From Erythrobacter mangrovi (GTDB lineage Bacteria; Pseudomonadota; Alphaproteobacteria; Sphingomonadales; Sphingomonadaceae), in the NCBI RefSeq assembly GCF_013260645.1, contig NZ_CP053921.1, positions 1-64,000 of the forward strand: 64,000 bases of DNA, written 5' to 3'. Every line of letters starts with the position of its first letter. The stretch's first letter is position 1. Below, in pieces: positions 8,296 through 17,103 of this stretch. The notes beneath the pieces were generated by a model. That model worked only from the letters and a program-made list of their open reading frames with translations, was not told the origin of the DNA and did no database searches. A program made the position numbers and the translations under genes.

Positions 8296-9914
8296 CGTGC
8301 CAGCGCTTCGGCGATCAGCTTGCGGCTGTTCGCGATGCCGTAAAGCGCGATGAAGCTGCCCATACGCGGCCCTTGCGAGGACCCGAGCAACGTTTCGTAG
8401 AGTGCCTTGAACCAGTCGCGCAGTTTGTCGAAGCCGAACTCCTCGCGCTTGCCGATCTCATAGACTTCGGTCTGGATGTCCTCGGCACTGGTATCCGCCG
8501 CCGCACTCGCCAGGTAGGCGTCAAGCGCACGCAGGGCTGCCGCTTCGTTCGCCGCCGGCGCGCGCTTGTGCAACGTCGGCGCGATGTAGTCGCGAGTATA
8601 GGCCACCGCGGTCGCAATCAGCGCCGCGAGCTCGGGCGTTACCTTGCCCGCACCGATGTAGCTTTCGAGATACTCGCGCAAATTCGCCTCGGTCGCCTCG
8701 GTGCCGAGCACGCTCGCCAGGTTGAGCAGAAGGCCATAGGTCACCGGCAGGCTATCGCCCGCACCCGGGGCTTCCTCAGCCTCGAACCCGCCGTTGGCGC
8801 GCAGGAGATGCCACGCCGGATTGCCCAGCTGCTTGTCGAGTTCCTGCGTCGACAGGGCGCTGCGGAACTGCCAGTAATCGTCGACAGCGCGCGGGATCAC
8901 GCCCACGTGGAGCTGCTTGGCGCTCTTGGGGTTGGGGAAGATGTAGAAACCCAGGCTCTCTTCCGAGCCATAGGTCAGCCATTCCTCGATCGTAAGGCCA
9001 TTGCCCTTGGACTTGGAGATCTTCTCGCCCTTCTCGTCGAGGAAGAGCTCATAGATCAGGCCTTCGGGCTTCCGCCCGCCGAGCACCTGCACGATCCGGC
9101 CCGACTGGGTCACGCTATCGGTCAGGTCCTTGCCGCACATTTCGTAATCGACGCCGAGCGCGTACCAGCGCATCGCCCAGTCGACCTTCCATTGCAGCTT
9201 CGACATGCCGCCCAGCGCCGATTGCTCGATCACGCTGCCGTCTTCGTCGGTGAAGCGGACGATCCCGGCCTCTGCATCGACCACCTCGACCGGCACTTGC
9301 AGCACTTTCCCGCTGGTTGGGGAAACCGGAAGAACCGGCGAATAGGTCTTGCGCCGTTCCTCGCGCAGCGTGGGCAGCATGATGTCGAGGATCGCCTGGT
9401 TCCTGCGCAGCACCTGGCGCAGCGCCTCGTCGAAGGCGCCCGAATTGTACTCGTCGCTCGACGAGACGAACTCATATTCGAAACCGAAGCGATCGAGGAA
9501 GTCGCGCAGTCGGGCATTGTTGTGGTGCGCGAAGCTTTCATGCGTGCCGAACGGATCGGGGATGCGCGTCAGCGGCTTCCCGAGGTTAGCCTCCAGCACC
9601 GCCTTGTTCTCGATATTGTCGGGGACCTTGCGCAAGCCGTCCATGTCGTCGGAGAAGGCGACGAGCCGCGTCTTGCCGTCTTCGGGCTTCGCCCCGATCA
9701 GCGCCTCGAAAGCGCGACGGACCAGCGTGGTGCGCAGGACTTCCTGGAAGGTGCCGATATGCGGCAGGCCCGAGGGACCGTATCCCGTCTCGAACAGGAC
9801 CGGCGACCCATCCGGCTTCACGCCGTCAGGATAGCGTTTGAGAAGCTTCTGCGCCTCCTGGAACGGCCAGGCCTTGGATACGCGTGCAGCTTCGATCAAA
9901 TCAGTCATGCTCAT
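8292..9914 (-). CDS. lysK: class I lysyl-tRNA synthetase
   Basis: A 540-residue protein charging tRNA-Lys. The class I Rossmann signatures are present: PHIGT (residues 51-55, the HIGH motif) and KISKSKGN (about 300, the KMSKS motif). This is the archaeal-type LysRS that alphaproteobacteria use in place of the class II enzyme. I start at ATG 9914 (MSMTDLIEAA) with AAGG nine bases upstream; in-frame starts exist at 9908 and 9950. It is followed by an overlapping DUF1003 gene. The divergent region upstream carries the repeated element described at 9999-10133. Confidence 0.95.
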   Translation of the reverse strand: MSMTDLIEAARVSKAWPFQEAQKLLKRYPDGVKPDGSPVLFETGYGPSGLPHIGTFQEVLRTTLVRRAFEALIGAKPEDGKTRLVAFSDDMDGLRKVPDNIENKAVLEANLGKPLTRIPDPFGTHESFAHHNNARLRDFLDRFGFEYEFVSSSDEYNSGAFDEALRQVLRRNQAILDIMLPTLREERRKTYSPVLPVSPTSGKVLQVPVEVVDAEAGIVRFTDEDGSVIEQSALGGMSKLQWKVDWAMRWYALGVDYEMCGKDLTDSVTQSGRIVQVLGGRKPEGLIYELFLDEKGEKISKSKGNGLTIEEWLTYGSEESLGFYIFPNPKSAKQLHVGVIPRAVDDYWQFRSALSTQELDKQLGNPAWHLLRANGGFEAEEAPGAGDSLPVTYGLLLNLASVLGTEATEANLREYLESYIGAGKVTPELAALIATAVAYTRDYIAPTLHKRAPAANEAAALRALDAYLASAAADTSAEDIQTEVYEIGKREEFGFDKLRDWFKALYETLLGSSQGPRMGSFIALYGIANSRKLIAEALAR

Positions 9915-9998
9915 GCGGAGTGCCTTTGCCGCAAGACCGCGCTTTCGCAAGTGCGAAGTGTTGGACCGATGTTGGAACTGTGCCCGAAGAACCCGACT

Positions 9999-10133
9999 CG
10001 ATGGAACACTTGGAACACGGTCCTGGCGATTAATCTGCCGATCCCCATCCGGGCTTCAATCCAAGAGCGTGCGGGCGTGGATCTGGAGATATGCATGACG
10101 CGAATTCTAAGGGACCCAGATGCTGTAGGACAG
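9999..10133. repeat. copy A of a two-part intergenic element (also at 41102-41232)
   Basis: Part one (9999-10026) reads ATGGAACAC, one base, TGGAACA, one base, GGTCC. It is 25/28 identical to 41102-41129. Part two, CTGTAGGACAG at 10123-10133, is also found at the second locus at a similar distance (about 110-125 bases). Both copies lie between a minus-strand housekeeping gene and a plus-strand gene. The rest of the 9915-10227 gap holds no ORF I believe, apart from the CueR-type promoter at its end. Confidence 0.6.
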
Positions 10134-10172
10134 GATCCCGCCGGCAATTTGCGACCTGGCCAAAAATTGTGC

Positions 10173-10203
10173 TTGACCCTGACATGATGTAAAGGTGCAT
10201 TTC
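10173..10203 (+). promoter_or_regulatory. CueR-type promoter/operator of the copper ATPase gene
   Basis: TTGACC (10173-10178) overlaps a dyad whose outer arms ACC (10176-10178) and GGT (10194-10196) span 21 bases. This is the geometry of the E. coli copA operator, where CueR sits in an overlong 19-bp spacer. The would-be -10 (CATTTC, 10198) is weak, as in many MerR promoters. cueR itself lies at the end of the same operon. Confidence 0.55.
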
Positions 10204-10227
10204 ACACATCGGCAAAGGAGAAAGCCG

Positions 10228-12588
10228 ATGAATTCGCATCATCACCACGATCATAGCGGGTGCCACCATGGGCATGCCCCGGCACAGCATGAAGCCAAAG
10301 CGGTCGATCCGGTCTGCGGCATGACCGTCGATCCCGATACCACCCCCCATCGCACACAGCACGCGGGGCAGGACTATCATTTCTGCAGCGCATCCTGCCT
10401 GACGAAGTTCAAGGCCGATCCGGTCCGCTGGCTCGAACCCCGGGCCGATGTGACAGTGGATGCGGTGCCTGAAGGCACCATTTGGACCTGCCCCATGCAT
10501 CCAGAGATTCGGCAGGATCACCCCGGCGCCTGTCCCATCTGCGGGATGGCGCTAGAGCCGGAGATCGCCACTGCAGATACCGGCCCCAGCGAAGAACTGC
10601 TGGACATGACACGACGGTTCTGGATCGGTCTGGTCCTGGCCCTGCCAGTCTTTGTCCTGGAGATGGGCAGCCATCTGTTCCCAGCGCTGCATCAGCTGGT
10701 GCCGATGGACCGTTCGGCATGGCTGCAGTTCGCACTCGCCACGCCGGTGGTACTGTGGGCTGGTTGGCCATTCTTCGAGCGCGGCTGGGCATCACTGGTC
10801 AGCCGACACCTCAACATGTTCACGCTGATCGCGATGGGAACCGGAATTGCGTGGCTCTACAGCGTCGTTGCGCTGATGGCCCCGAACGCCTTCCCGGAAA
10901 CCTTCAGGGGACCGGGCGGAATGGTCCCGGTCTATTTCGAAGCCGCATCGGTCATCGTGGTCCTGGTCCTGCTGGGGCAGGTGCTCGAACTACGCGCCCG
11001 CGAACGCACCTCCGGCGCGATCAAGGCGCTGCTTGGCCTCACTCCCAAGACGGCCCATCGCCTTGGCGATGATGGGTCTGAAGCCGAAGTGCCGCTGGAA
11101 GACGTCATGGTTGGCGATCTCCTGCGCGTTCGGCCGGGCGAAAAGGTTCCCGTCGACGGCAAGGTTGAGGAAGGGCGTTCGACCCTTGATGAGGCGTTGG
11201 TCACCGGCGAATCCATGCCGCTGTCCAAGGAAGTGGGTGACCATGTCATTGGCGGAACGATCAATCAGACCGGTTCGCTGATCATCCGGGCTGAAGCGGT
11301 CGGCCGCGATACGATGCTGTCCCGCATCGTGCAGATGGTGGCGGAGGCGCAGCGTTCGCGCGCGCCCATCCAGCGCCTGGCGGACCAGGTGGCTGGCTGG
11401 TTCGTGCCGGTGGTCCTGGCAATCGCGATCGCGGCATTCGCCGCATGGTCGATCTGGGGACCGGAACCCCGCTTTACTTACGGCCTCGTTGCTGCAGTGG
11501 CGGTCCTGATTATCGCTTGCCCCTGCGCATTGGGACTGGCCACGCCCATGTCGATCATGGTCGGCGTCGGTCGTGGGGCCTCGCTTGGCGTGCTGATCAA
11601 GGACGCGGCCGCACTGGAGCGACTGGAAAAGGTCGACACGCTGGTGGTCGACAAGACGGGCACGCTCACCGAAGGCAAGCCGGCGCTCACGCGCATCGTC
11701 CCCGCATCCGAATGGGAAGAGAACGATCTGCTTCGGCTGGCAGCAGCGGTTGAACGGGCTTCGGAGCATCCTCTGGCGAAGGCGATCGTCGATGGCGCGC
11801 TCGATCGCGAGATCGACATCCCGAGTGTCTCCGATTTCGACGCCCCAACGGGCAAGGGAACTTCGGGTACTGTCGAAGGTCGCAATGTGGCCTTGGGCAA
11901 TGCCCGCTTCATGCGCGAGATAGGCGTTTCGATCGAATCGATGGAGATGGCCGCTGAGGATCTCCGTGCCGACGGCGCAACGGCCATCTTCGTGGCCGTC
12001 GATGGCAAGGTCACTGGCGTCCTGGCGGTTGCCGACCCGATCAAGTCGAGCACTCCCGCAGCGCTCGCGCCGCTCAAGAAAGCGGGCATCAGGATCGTCA
12101 TGATGACGGGCGACAATCGCACGACTGCGGAAGCAGTCGCTCGGCGCCTCGACATTGCCGAGGTCGATGCCGACGTCCTGCCCGATCGAAAGGGCGAGGT
12201 CGTTGCCAGGCTGCGCAGTGAAGGGAAGGTTGTGGCCATGGCCGGGGACGGCGTGAACGACGCCCCTGCGCTGGCAGCAGCGGACGTTGGGATTGCCATG
12301 GGGTCGGGGACCGACGTGGCCATGGAAAGCGCCGGCGTGACCTTGCTGAAGGGCGATCTCAACGGGATCGTTGCCGCCATCGCGCTGAGCCGCAAGACGA
12401 TGCAGAACATTCGCCAGAACCTGTTCTTCGCATTCTTCTACAATGCGCTCGGCGTGCCCGTGGCGGCCGGTGTCCTGTACCCGGCCTTCGGTATCCTGCT
12501 CTCACCGATCATCGCTGCAGCGGCCATGTCGCTCTCATCGGTCAGCGTCGTCGGCAATGCGCTTCGCCTCAACCGGGTGAAGCTATGA
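10228..12588 (+). CDS. copper-type P1B ATPase with His-rich, YHS and heavy-metal-binding N-terminus
   Basis: A 786-residue inner-membrane metal exporter. Order: a His cluster (residues 4-16), a YHS domain (C30, C53, C57), a second metal-binding domain TCPMHPEI...CPIC (C88, C101, C104), eight helices with the ion-binding C431-P-C433, an A-domain (TGES), the phosphorylation site D475-KTGT and a hinge G-D674-GVND. No classical HMA (GMTCxxC) domain is present. CPC plus the adjacent CueR point to Cu(I)/Ag(I) export. AAAGGAG precedes ATG 10228. Confidence 0.93.
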   Translation: MNSHHHHDHSGCHHGHAPAQHEAKAVDPVCGMTVDPDTTPHRTQHAGQDYHFCSASCLTKFKADPVRWLEPRADVTVDAVPEGTIWTCPMHPEIRQDHPGACPICGMALEPEIATADTGPSEELLDMTRRFWIGLVLALPVFVLEMGSHLFPALHQLVPMDRSAWLQFALATPVVLWAGWPFFERGWASLVSRHLNMFTLIAMGTGIAWLYSVVALMAPNAFPETFRGPGGMVPVYFEAASVIVVLVLLGQVLELRARERTSGAIKALLGLTPKTAHRLGDDGSEAEVPLEDVMVGDLLRVRPGEKVPVDGKVEEGRSTLDEALVTGESMPLSKEVGDHVIGGTINQTGSLIIRAEAVGRDTMLSRIVQMVAEAQRSRAPIQRLADQVAGWFVPVVLAIAIAAFAAWSIWGPEPRFTYGLVAAVAVLIIACPCALGLATPMSIMVGVGRGASLGVLIKDAAALERLEKVDTLVVDKTGTLTEGKPALTRIVPASEWEENDLLRLAAAVERASEHPLAKAIVDGALDREIDIPSVSDFDAPTGKGTSGTVEGRNVALGNARFMREIGVSIESMEMAAEDLRADGATAIFVAVDGKVTGVLAVADPIKSSTPAALAPLKKAGIRIVMMTGDNRTTAEAVARRLDIAEVDADVLPDRKGEVVARLRSEGKVVAMAGDGVNDAPALAAADVGIAMGSGTDVAMESAGVTLLKGDLNGIVAAIALSRKTMQNIRQNLFFAFFYNALGVPVAAGVLYPAFGILLSPIIAAAAMSLSSVSVVGNALRLNRVKL

Positions 12589-12983
12589 ACATCGGGAAGG
12601 CATCCCGTGCCAGTGGCGTATCCGAGCGGATGATCCGCCATTACGAAGCCATCGGACTGATCCCGCCGCCAGTGCGGCGGGATTCAGGCTATCGCGATTA
12701 TTCCGATGCCGATGTCCAGCGTCTGCGGTTTGCCGCCAATGCCCGCGACCTGGGGTTTCCCATCGAGGAAATCCGCGAGCTGCTGAGCCTGTGGGGCAAC
12801 GACCAACGCACAAGCGCAGATGTCAAAGCCCTGGCGCTTGCGAGAGCGGATGAACTGGGACAGAAATCCGCCGCACTCGCTGCGATGCGAAACGCCCTGC
12901 TCGACCTTGCCAGCAAGTGCCAGGGCGGTAGCCGCCCCGACTGTCCGATCATCGAAAAGATCTCCGAACAGAAGCCATCGTAA
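12585..12983 (+). CDS. cueR: Cu(I)-responsive MerR-family regulator
   Basis: A 132-residue protein: N-terminal winged helix ([19 protein letters not shown]), dimerisation helix, and metal loop C112-QGGSRPD-C120. The C-x7-C spacing and numbering equal those of E. coli CueR. A Ser at position 77 in the family distinguishes +1 from +2 metal sensors; I could not confirm the equivalent residue by eye. The ATG overlaps the ATPase stop (ATGA), so it is co-translated and autoregulated through the promoter at 10173. Confidence 0.93.
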   Translation: MNIGKASRASGVSERMIRHYEAIGLIPPPVRRDSGYRDYSDADVQRLRFAANARDLGFPIEEIRELLSLWGNDQRTSADVKALALARADELGQKSAALAAMRNALLDLASKCQGGSRPDCPIIEKISEQKPS

Positions 12984-13066
12984 TTGCCGGGGATGGCTTC
13001 GACAAAGACGCGAACGTCGATTCCACCCATGTTTACTTTGCGTTCCTGCGCTCGCATGGTTGCCGC

Positions 13067-15820
13067 GTGAGCGCCCCCCTGCCCCTCCCCTCGTTGCACG
13101 CCAGCCACGCCGGAACATGGCTGCGCGATGCCAATGGCGGCACGCGCGGATGCTCGAAGGGCGAAGCGGTCATGGCGGCAGCGGACACTCCGCTGCTGAT
13201 GATGAATGCCCCGCTGGTGGCGAGCCGGCTGGGCTATCCGGACCTTTCGGGCCTCGACCTGCTCGAACTGTTCGCCTTCGTCCATCCGTCGAAATTCTGC
13301 GTGCCGACGCCCAAGGGACTCGCTCATGCGCTGGGACTGGAGGAACCGGCGGACGATGCCGCAGTGCCGCTGCTACTACAGCAGGCTGCGGGCGCGCTGA
13401 TCGCGATTTGCGAGAGCGCGGCATGGGAACAGCGCGAGGGCGCGTGGTCGGTGCTGCAATCACTGGCGCGGCTGCGCTGGCCCTGGGCGGGCGTGCTGGC
13501 ACCCCATATTCGCAAGCCGGAAACGGCCGAAAAATGGCTCTTTTCGAAGCTGCCCGAATGGGAGGAAGCGCCCGACAGGCCTCAGCCGCAACAGGTGCTG
13601 ATCGAGGAAGCCGAGATCGAAGGTCAGCTCGAGCGGCTGACTGGTGAAGGGGCCGAACGGCGCGAAGGGCAGCGCGATTTCTCGCAGACAGCCGGCAGCG
13701 TCTTCGCCCCGCGCGATCGCGAGCGACGCCCGCATATCCTGTTGGCACAGGCCGGTACAGGCATCGGCAAGACGCTCGGCTACCTCGCCCCCGCCTCGCT
13801 GTGGGCGCGGCTGTCGGGGGGCACGGTGTGGGTCTCGACCTATACCAAGAACCTCCAACGCCAGCTGCGACGCGAGAGTACGCGGGCCTGGCCGGCCGCC
13901 CGTCCCGACGGCTCGCAGCCCGTGGTGGTGCGCAAGGGGCGCGAGAACTACCTCTGCCTGCTCAATCTCGAAGACGCACTGCAAGGCGGTTTTGCCGGGC
14001 GGCCCGCGATCATGGCGCAGCTGGTGGCGCGCTGGGCAGCCTATTCGCAGGACGGCGACATGATCGGCGGCGACCTGCCCGGGTGGCTGGGCACGTTATT
14101 CCGCAAGCGCGGGATCGCGGCACTGACCGACCAGCGCGGCGAATGCGTCTACGCCGGGTGCCCGCATTACCGGAAATGCTTCATCGAACGCAGTGCCCGC
14201 GCCGCCGCGCAGGCCGACCTGGTCATCGCCAACCACGCGCTGGTGATGGTGAACGCCGCGCGCGGGCGCGACGCCGCCAATCGCCCCACCCGCATCGTGT
14301 TCGACGAGGGGCACCACGTCTTCGATGCCGCCGACTCCACCTTTTCCGCCGCGCTGAGCGGGGCCGAGGCGATCGAGCTGCGCCGCTGGATCATCGGCCC
14401 GGAAAAGACCAGCCGCGGCCGGCGCCGAGGCCTCGCTGCCCGGCTTGCCGATATCGCGAGCTATGATGATGCGGGTGGCGAGGCGGTCGAGGCCGCGGTC
14501 GAGGCTGCACAGGCCCTCCCCTCCGAAGGCTGGCTCGGCCGGATCGGCGAAGGCGTGCCGCTCGGCCCGCTCGAAGCGCTGCTCGCACAGGTACGCGCCG
14601 TCACCTACGCACGCGACGAAAGCGGTCAGGAAGCCGGCTATGGCATCGAGACCGAAACGTCGCAGCTACCCGGCGAACTGGTCGAGGCCGCAACCATCGC
14701 CGCCGAAGCCCTGGCCGAAATCCGCAAGCCCCTGCTCAAACTTGGCGGGCGGCTCGAGGCGGTGCTCGAGGATGCACCCGACTGGCTCGACAGCCAGGGT
14801 CGTGCACGGATTGAGGGCGCTCGCCACTCGCTGGCATGGCGCATCGACCTGATCGCCGCGTGGGAGGCGCTGCTCGGCCGGCTTGGCGGGCCCGCCGATC
14901 CCGAGTTCGTCGACTGGCTGGCGGTCGATCGCAACGACGCGCGCGAATTCGACGTGGGCCTCCATCGGCATTGGCTCGACCCGATGAAGCCCTTCGCCAA
15001 GACCGTGCTCGAACCGGCCCATGGAGTGCTGCTGACCAGCGCTACCTTGACCGACCGCGATGAGGCAGGGCCAGACTGGGCGCATGCGATCGCCAAGAGC
15101 GGCGCATTGCACCTCGACCTGAAACCCAGGACCACGCAAGCGGATAGTCCGTTCGATTACGCGGCACGGGCTGAAGTGCTGATCGTCACCGATATCCGCA
15201 AGGGCGATATCCCCGCCCTCGCCGGCGCCTATGCGCGGCTGATCGAGGCGAGCGACGGCGGTGTGCTGGGCCTGTTCACCGCGATCCGGCGGATGCGCGC
15301 GGTCTATGGCCGCATTGCCGATCGGCTCGCGCGCAATGGCCTGCCGCTCTACGCACAGCATGTCGACCCGATCGACACCGGCACGCTGACCGACATCTTC
15401 CGCGACGATCCGCGTGCCAGCCTGCTGGGCACGGACGCCCTGCGCGACGGAGTCGATGTTCCCGGGCATTCGCTACGTTGTGTGGTGATGGAAAGCGTGC
15501 CCTGGCCACGCCCGACCATCCTCCACCGCGCACGTCGCGCCGCTGCCGCCGAGCAGGAGGGCGGAGCGCAGCGCTATGACGACCGGATCATACGGGCCCG
15601 GCTGGCCCAGGCATTCGGGCGCCTGATCCGCACACGCGACGATGCGGGCCACTTCGTTGTGCTCTCACCTGCCTTTCCGTCGCGCCTGCTATCCGCCTTC
15701 CCACCGGGGACGCCGGTCATACGTGTGACACTCGAAGAGGCTTTACAGCGCGTCGCGCAGGGTGTTGGAAAGGCACAAGCGAACCGCATCCCCGACGAAA
15801 CGGAGAACCAGCCCTCGTGA
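13067..15820 (+). CDS. DinG/Rad3-like superfamily 2 DNA helicase
   Basis: A 917-residue protein with a GTG start. An about 220-residue N-terminal extension (a unit beginning TPLLMMNAPLVASRLGYPDL) precedes Walker A GTGIGKT (about 230-236). Cysteines in ENYLCLL and CVYAGCPHYRKC probably hold the 4Fe-4S cluster of the XPD/DinG group. Walker B is FDEGH (D413), and the C-terminal motif VI region is LAQAFGRLIRTRDD. It unwinds DNA 5' to 3' in this family, acting on R-loops or damaged DNA. It is coupled to the phosphatase gene by a 4-base overlap. Confidence 0.88.
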   Translation: MSAPLPLPSLHASHAGTWLRDANGGTRGCSKGEAVMAAADTPLLMMNAPLVASRLGYPDLSGLDLLELFAFVHPSKFCVPTPKGLAHALGLEEPADDAAVPLLLQQAAGALIAICESAAWEQREGAWSVLQSLARLRWPWAGVLAPHIRKPETAEKWLFSKLPEWEEAPDRPQPQQVLIEEAEIEGQLERLTGEGAERREGQRDFSQTAGSVFAPRDRERRPHILLAQAGTGIGKTLGYLAPASLWARLSGGTVWVSTYTKNLQRQLRRESTRAWPAARPDGSQPVVVRKGRENYLCLLNLEDALQGGFAGRPAIMAQLVARWAAYSQDGDMIGGDLPGWLGTLFRKRGIAALTDQRGECVYAGCPHYRKCFIERSARAAAQADLVIANHALVMVNAARGRDAANRPTRIVFDEGHHVFDAADSTFSAALSGAEAIELRRWIIGPEKTSRGRRRGLAARLADIASYDDAGGEAVEAAVEAAQALPSEGWLGRIGEGVPLGPLEALLAQVRAVTYARDESGQEAGYGIETETSQLPGELVEAATIAAEALAEIRKPLLKLGGRLEAVLEDAPDWLDSQGRARIEGARHSLAWRIDLIAAWEALLGRLGGPADPEFVDWLAVDRNDAREFDVGLHRHWLDPMKPFAKTVLEPAHGVLLTSATLTDRDEAGPDWAHAIAKSGALHLDLKPRTTQADSPFDYAARAEVLIVTDIRKGDIPALAGAYARLIEASDGGVLGLFTAIRRMRAVYGRIADRLARNGLPLYAQHVDPIDTGTLTDIFRDDPRASLLGTDALRDGVDVPGHSLRCVVMESVPWPRPTILHRARRAAAAEQEGGAQRYDDRIIRARLAQAFGRLIRTRDDAGHFVVLSPAFPSRLLSAFPPGTPVIRVTLEEALQRVAQGVGKAQANRIPDETENQPS

Positions 15821-16344
15821 AGATTCTCGGCCTGCTGCGCCACGCCAAGTCCGACTGGGGGCATAGTGACAAGCGGGATTTCGACCGCGGCCTGAACGAA
15901 CGCGGGCATCGCGGGGCACACGTGATCGGCGAGCATATCCGCGACCATGGCATCAAGTGGGACAAGCTCATCGCCAGCCCGGCAGAACGGGTAAAGCTGA
16001 CGTTGTGCGATGCAGTGCCTTCGCTTGAGCCCGAATGGGACGAACGGCTCTATCTCGCCGGGACCGATACGATCATGGACGTCCTGCGCGAGTCAGGTGG
16101 CGACGCGAAGGCAGTGCTCCTGGCGGGCCACAACCCCGGCCTTGGCGACATGCTGTTCGAACTGGTTTCCCCGAAGAACGAGAACGACCTTTACGACGAG
16201 GCCAAGGTCAAGTTTCCGACGGCCGCCTATGCGGTGTTCGAACTGGATATCGACGACTGGGCCGACCTGCGCGATGATTGCGGCGTGCTGGTCCACTTCG
16301 CCCGCCCGCGGGACCTCGATCCGGAACTCGGGCCGGAGTACTAG
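15817..16344 (+). CDS. SixA-type histidine phosphatase
   Basis: A 175-residue protein of the histidine phosphatase branch. The catalytic RHAKS lies at residues 8-12, with the second-site AGHNPGLGDM near 104-113. SixA dephosphorylates phospho-His in phosphotransfer proteins; the actual partner here is unknown. The GTG start at 15817 overlaps the helicase TGA (GTGA), implying coupled translation. Confidence 0.87.
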   Translation: MKILGLLRHAKSDWGHSDKRDFDRGLNERGHRGAHVIGEHIRDHGIKWDKLIASPAERVKLTLCDAVPSLEPEWDERLYLAGTDTIMDVLRESGGDAKAVLLAGHNPGLGDMLFELVSPKNENDLYDEAKVKFPTAAYAVFELDIDDWADLRDDCGVLVHFARPRDLDPELGPEY

Positions 16345-16443
16345 CTGTTGACGACCGCTTACGGGCGTCGGGTTATTTCCGTCTGGAATCGGGAGCAAGC
16401 ACACGCTTAAGCCCGCCGCACTTCGGAAGCGTTCTGCAAGCTC

Positions 16444-16830
16444 CTAGCGAGTACGACGCTCAATCAGTGCCGAGCGTTTACGCGCGTTTCGTACCATTGA
16501 GCGCAGTAATTGCCCCTTGGATCGCGCCTCCCCACCTGGTTGATCCAACAGCTCATCAATCGGAAGCGTTGCGACGGTCTCTTCCGCAGCCATGAAGCCA
16601 TTCCGCCAATAGTCGTCCATCCGACCGAATTCTTGCATCGAACGAGCCTCAAGTTCTCGGATCAGCCTCGATTGAACGCGGCCAGCAACCCACATCTCAG
16701 CGTTTCGACGGTGCTCCGCAAACTCGGCTCCAATCTCCTCAACAATGGCAGGGGTTGCCTCGATCTTTAGTCGGCCCAATAGCCTTCTTGCCGCTAGTCT
16801 ATCGACCTCCCAACACCGCGACTCACCCAT
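16444..16830 (-). CDS. hypothetical ORFan, 128 residues
   Basis: A soluble, charged, probably all-helical protein (many Arg/Glu; RSKGQLLRSMVRNARKRS near the C-terminus). No domain is recognised, and no clear ribosome site precedes ATG 16830. The surrounding DNA is lower in GC than its neighbours and lacks other genes, consistent with an acquired or decaying segment. It could also be a chance ORF. Confidence 0.4.
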   Translation of the reverse strand: MGESRCWEVDRLAARRLLGRLKIEATPAIVEEIGAEFAEHRRNAEMWVAGRVQSRLIRELEARSMQEFGRMDDYWRNGFMAAEETVATLPIDELLDQPGGEARSKGQLLRSMVRNARKRSALIERRTR

Positions 16831-17049
16831 GTCCCAATTCCCCTAAAGCCAACGCCAAATAGTGACACGAATGGTTCAATCGCGACAGCAGACATTTGCC
16901 CAGCGACTGTTTTTGGGTCTCAAGCGGACCACCGGCATTCAACCGGACACGCAGCCCGCCGCCCCCCTTTATTGCTGGAGTTGCAGCCAGCCAAGAATGG
17001 TACCGTTGGCGCGTCCCCATAAGGCACAGTCAAGCACGGCAGAGACGAT

Positions 17050-17081
17050 GGGGGCCCGGCGTCATACGACGCCGGGCCCCC
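17050..17081 (-). terminator. strong hairpin after the TonB-receptor gene
   Basis: A perfect 14-bp stem (GGGGGCCCGGCGTC with its complement) around an ATAC loop, 22 bases past the receptor stop codon in its direction of transcription. It lacks a clear U-run. The 16831-17049 stretch beyond it shows nothing recognisable. Confidence 0.7.
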
Positions 17082-17103
17082 TCAATCTTGCTGATGCCGT
17101 CTG

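Noticed and set aside
9999..10026. Possible parS site or EcfG (GGAAC-N16/17-CGTT) promoter in the repeated element
   Set aside because: The element is a direct repeat and not the parS palindrome, and no CGTT lies at the required distance from either GGAAC at either locus.
8373..10187. 604-residue open frame antisense to lysK
   Set aside because: It is a shadow of the high-GC lysK gene; lysK has both class I signatures, while this frame has no family resemblance.
13021..13066. LexA box (GTTC-N7-GTTC) ahead of the helicase gene
   Set aside because: A single GTTC is present and the second half-site is missing.
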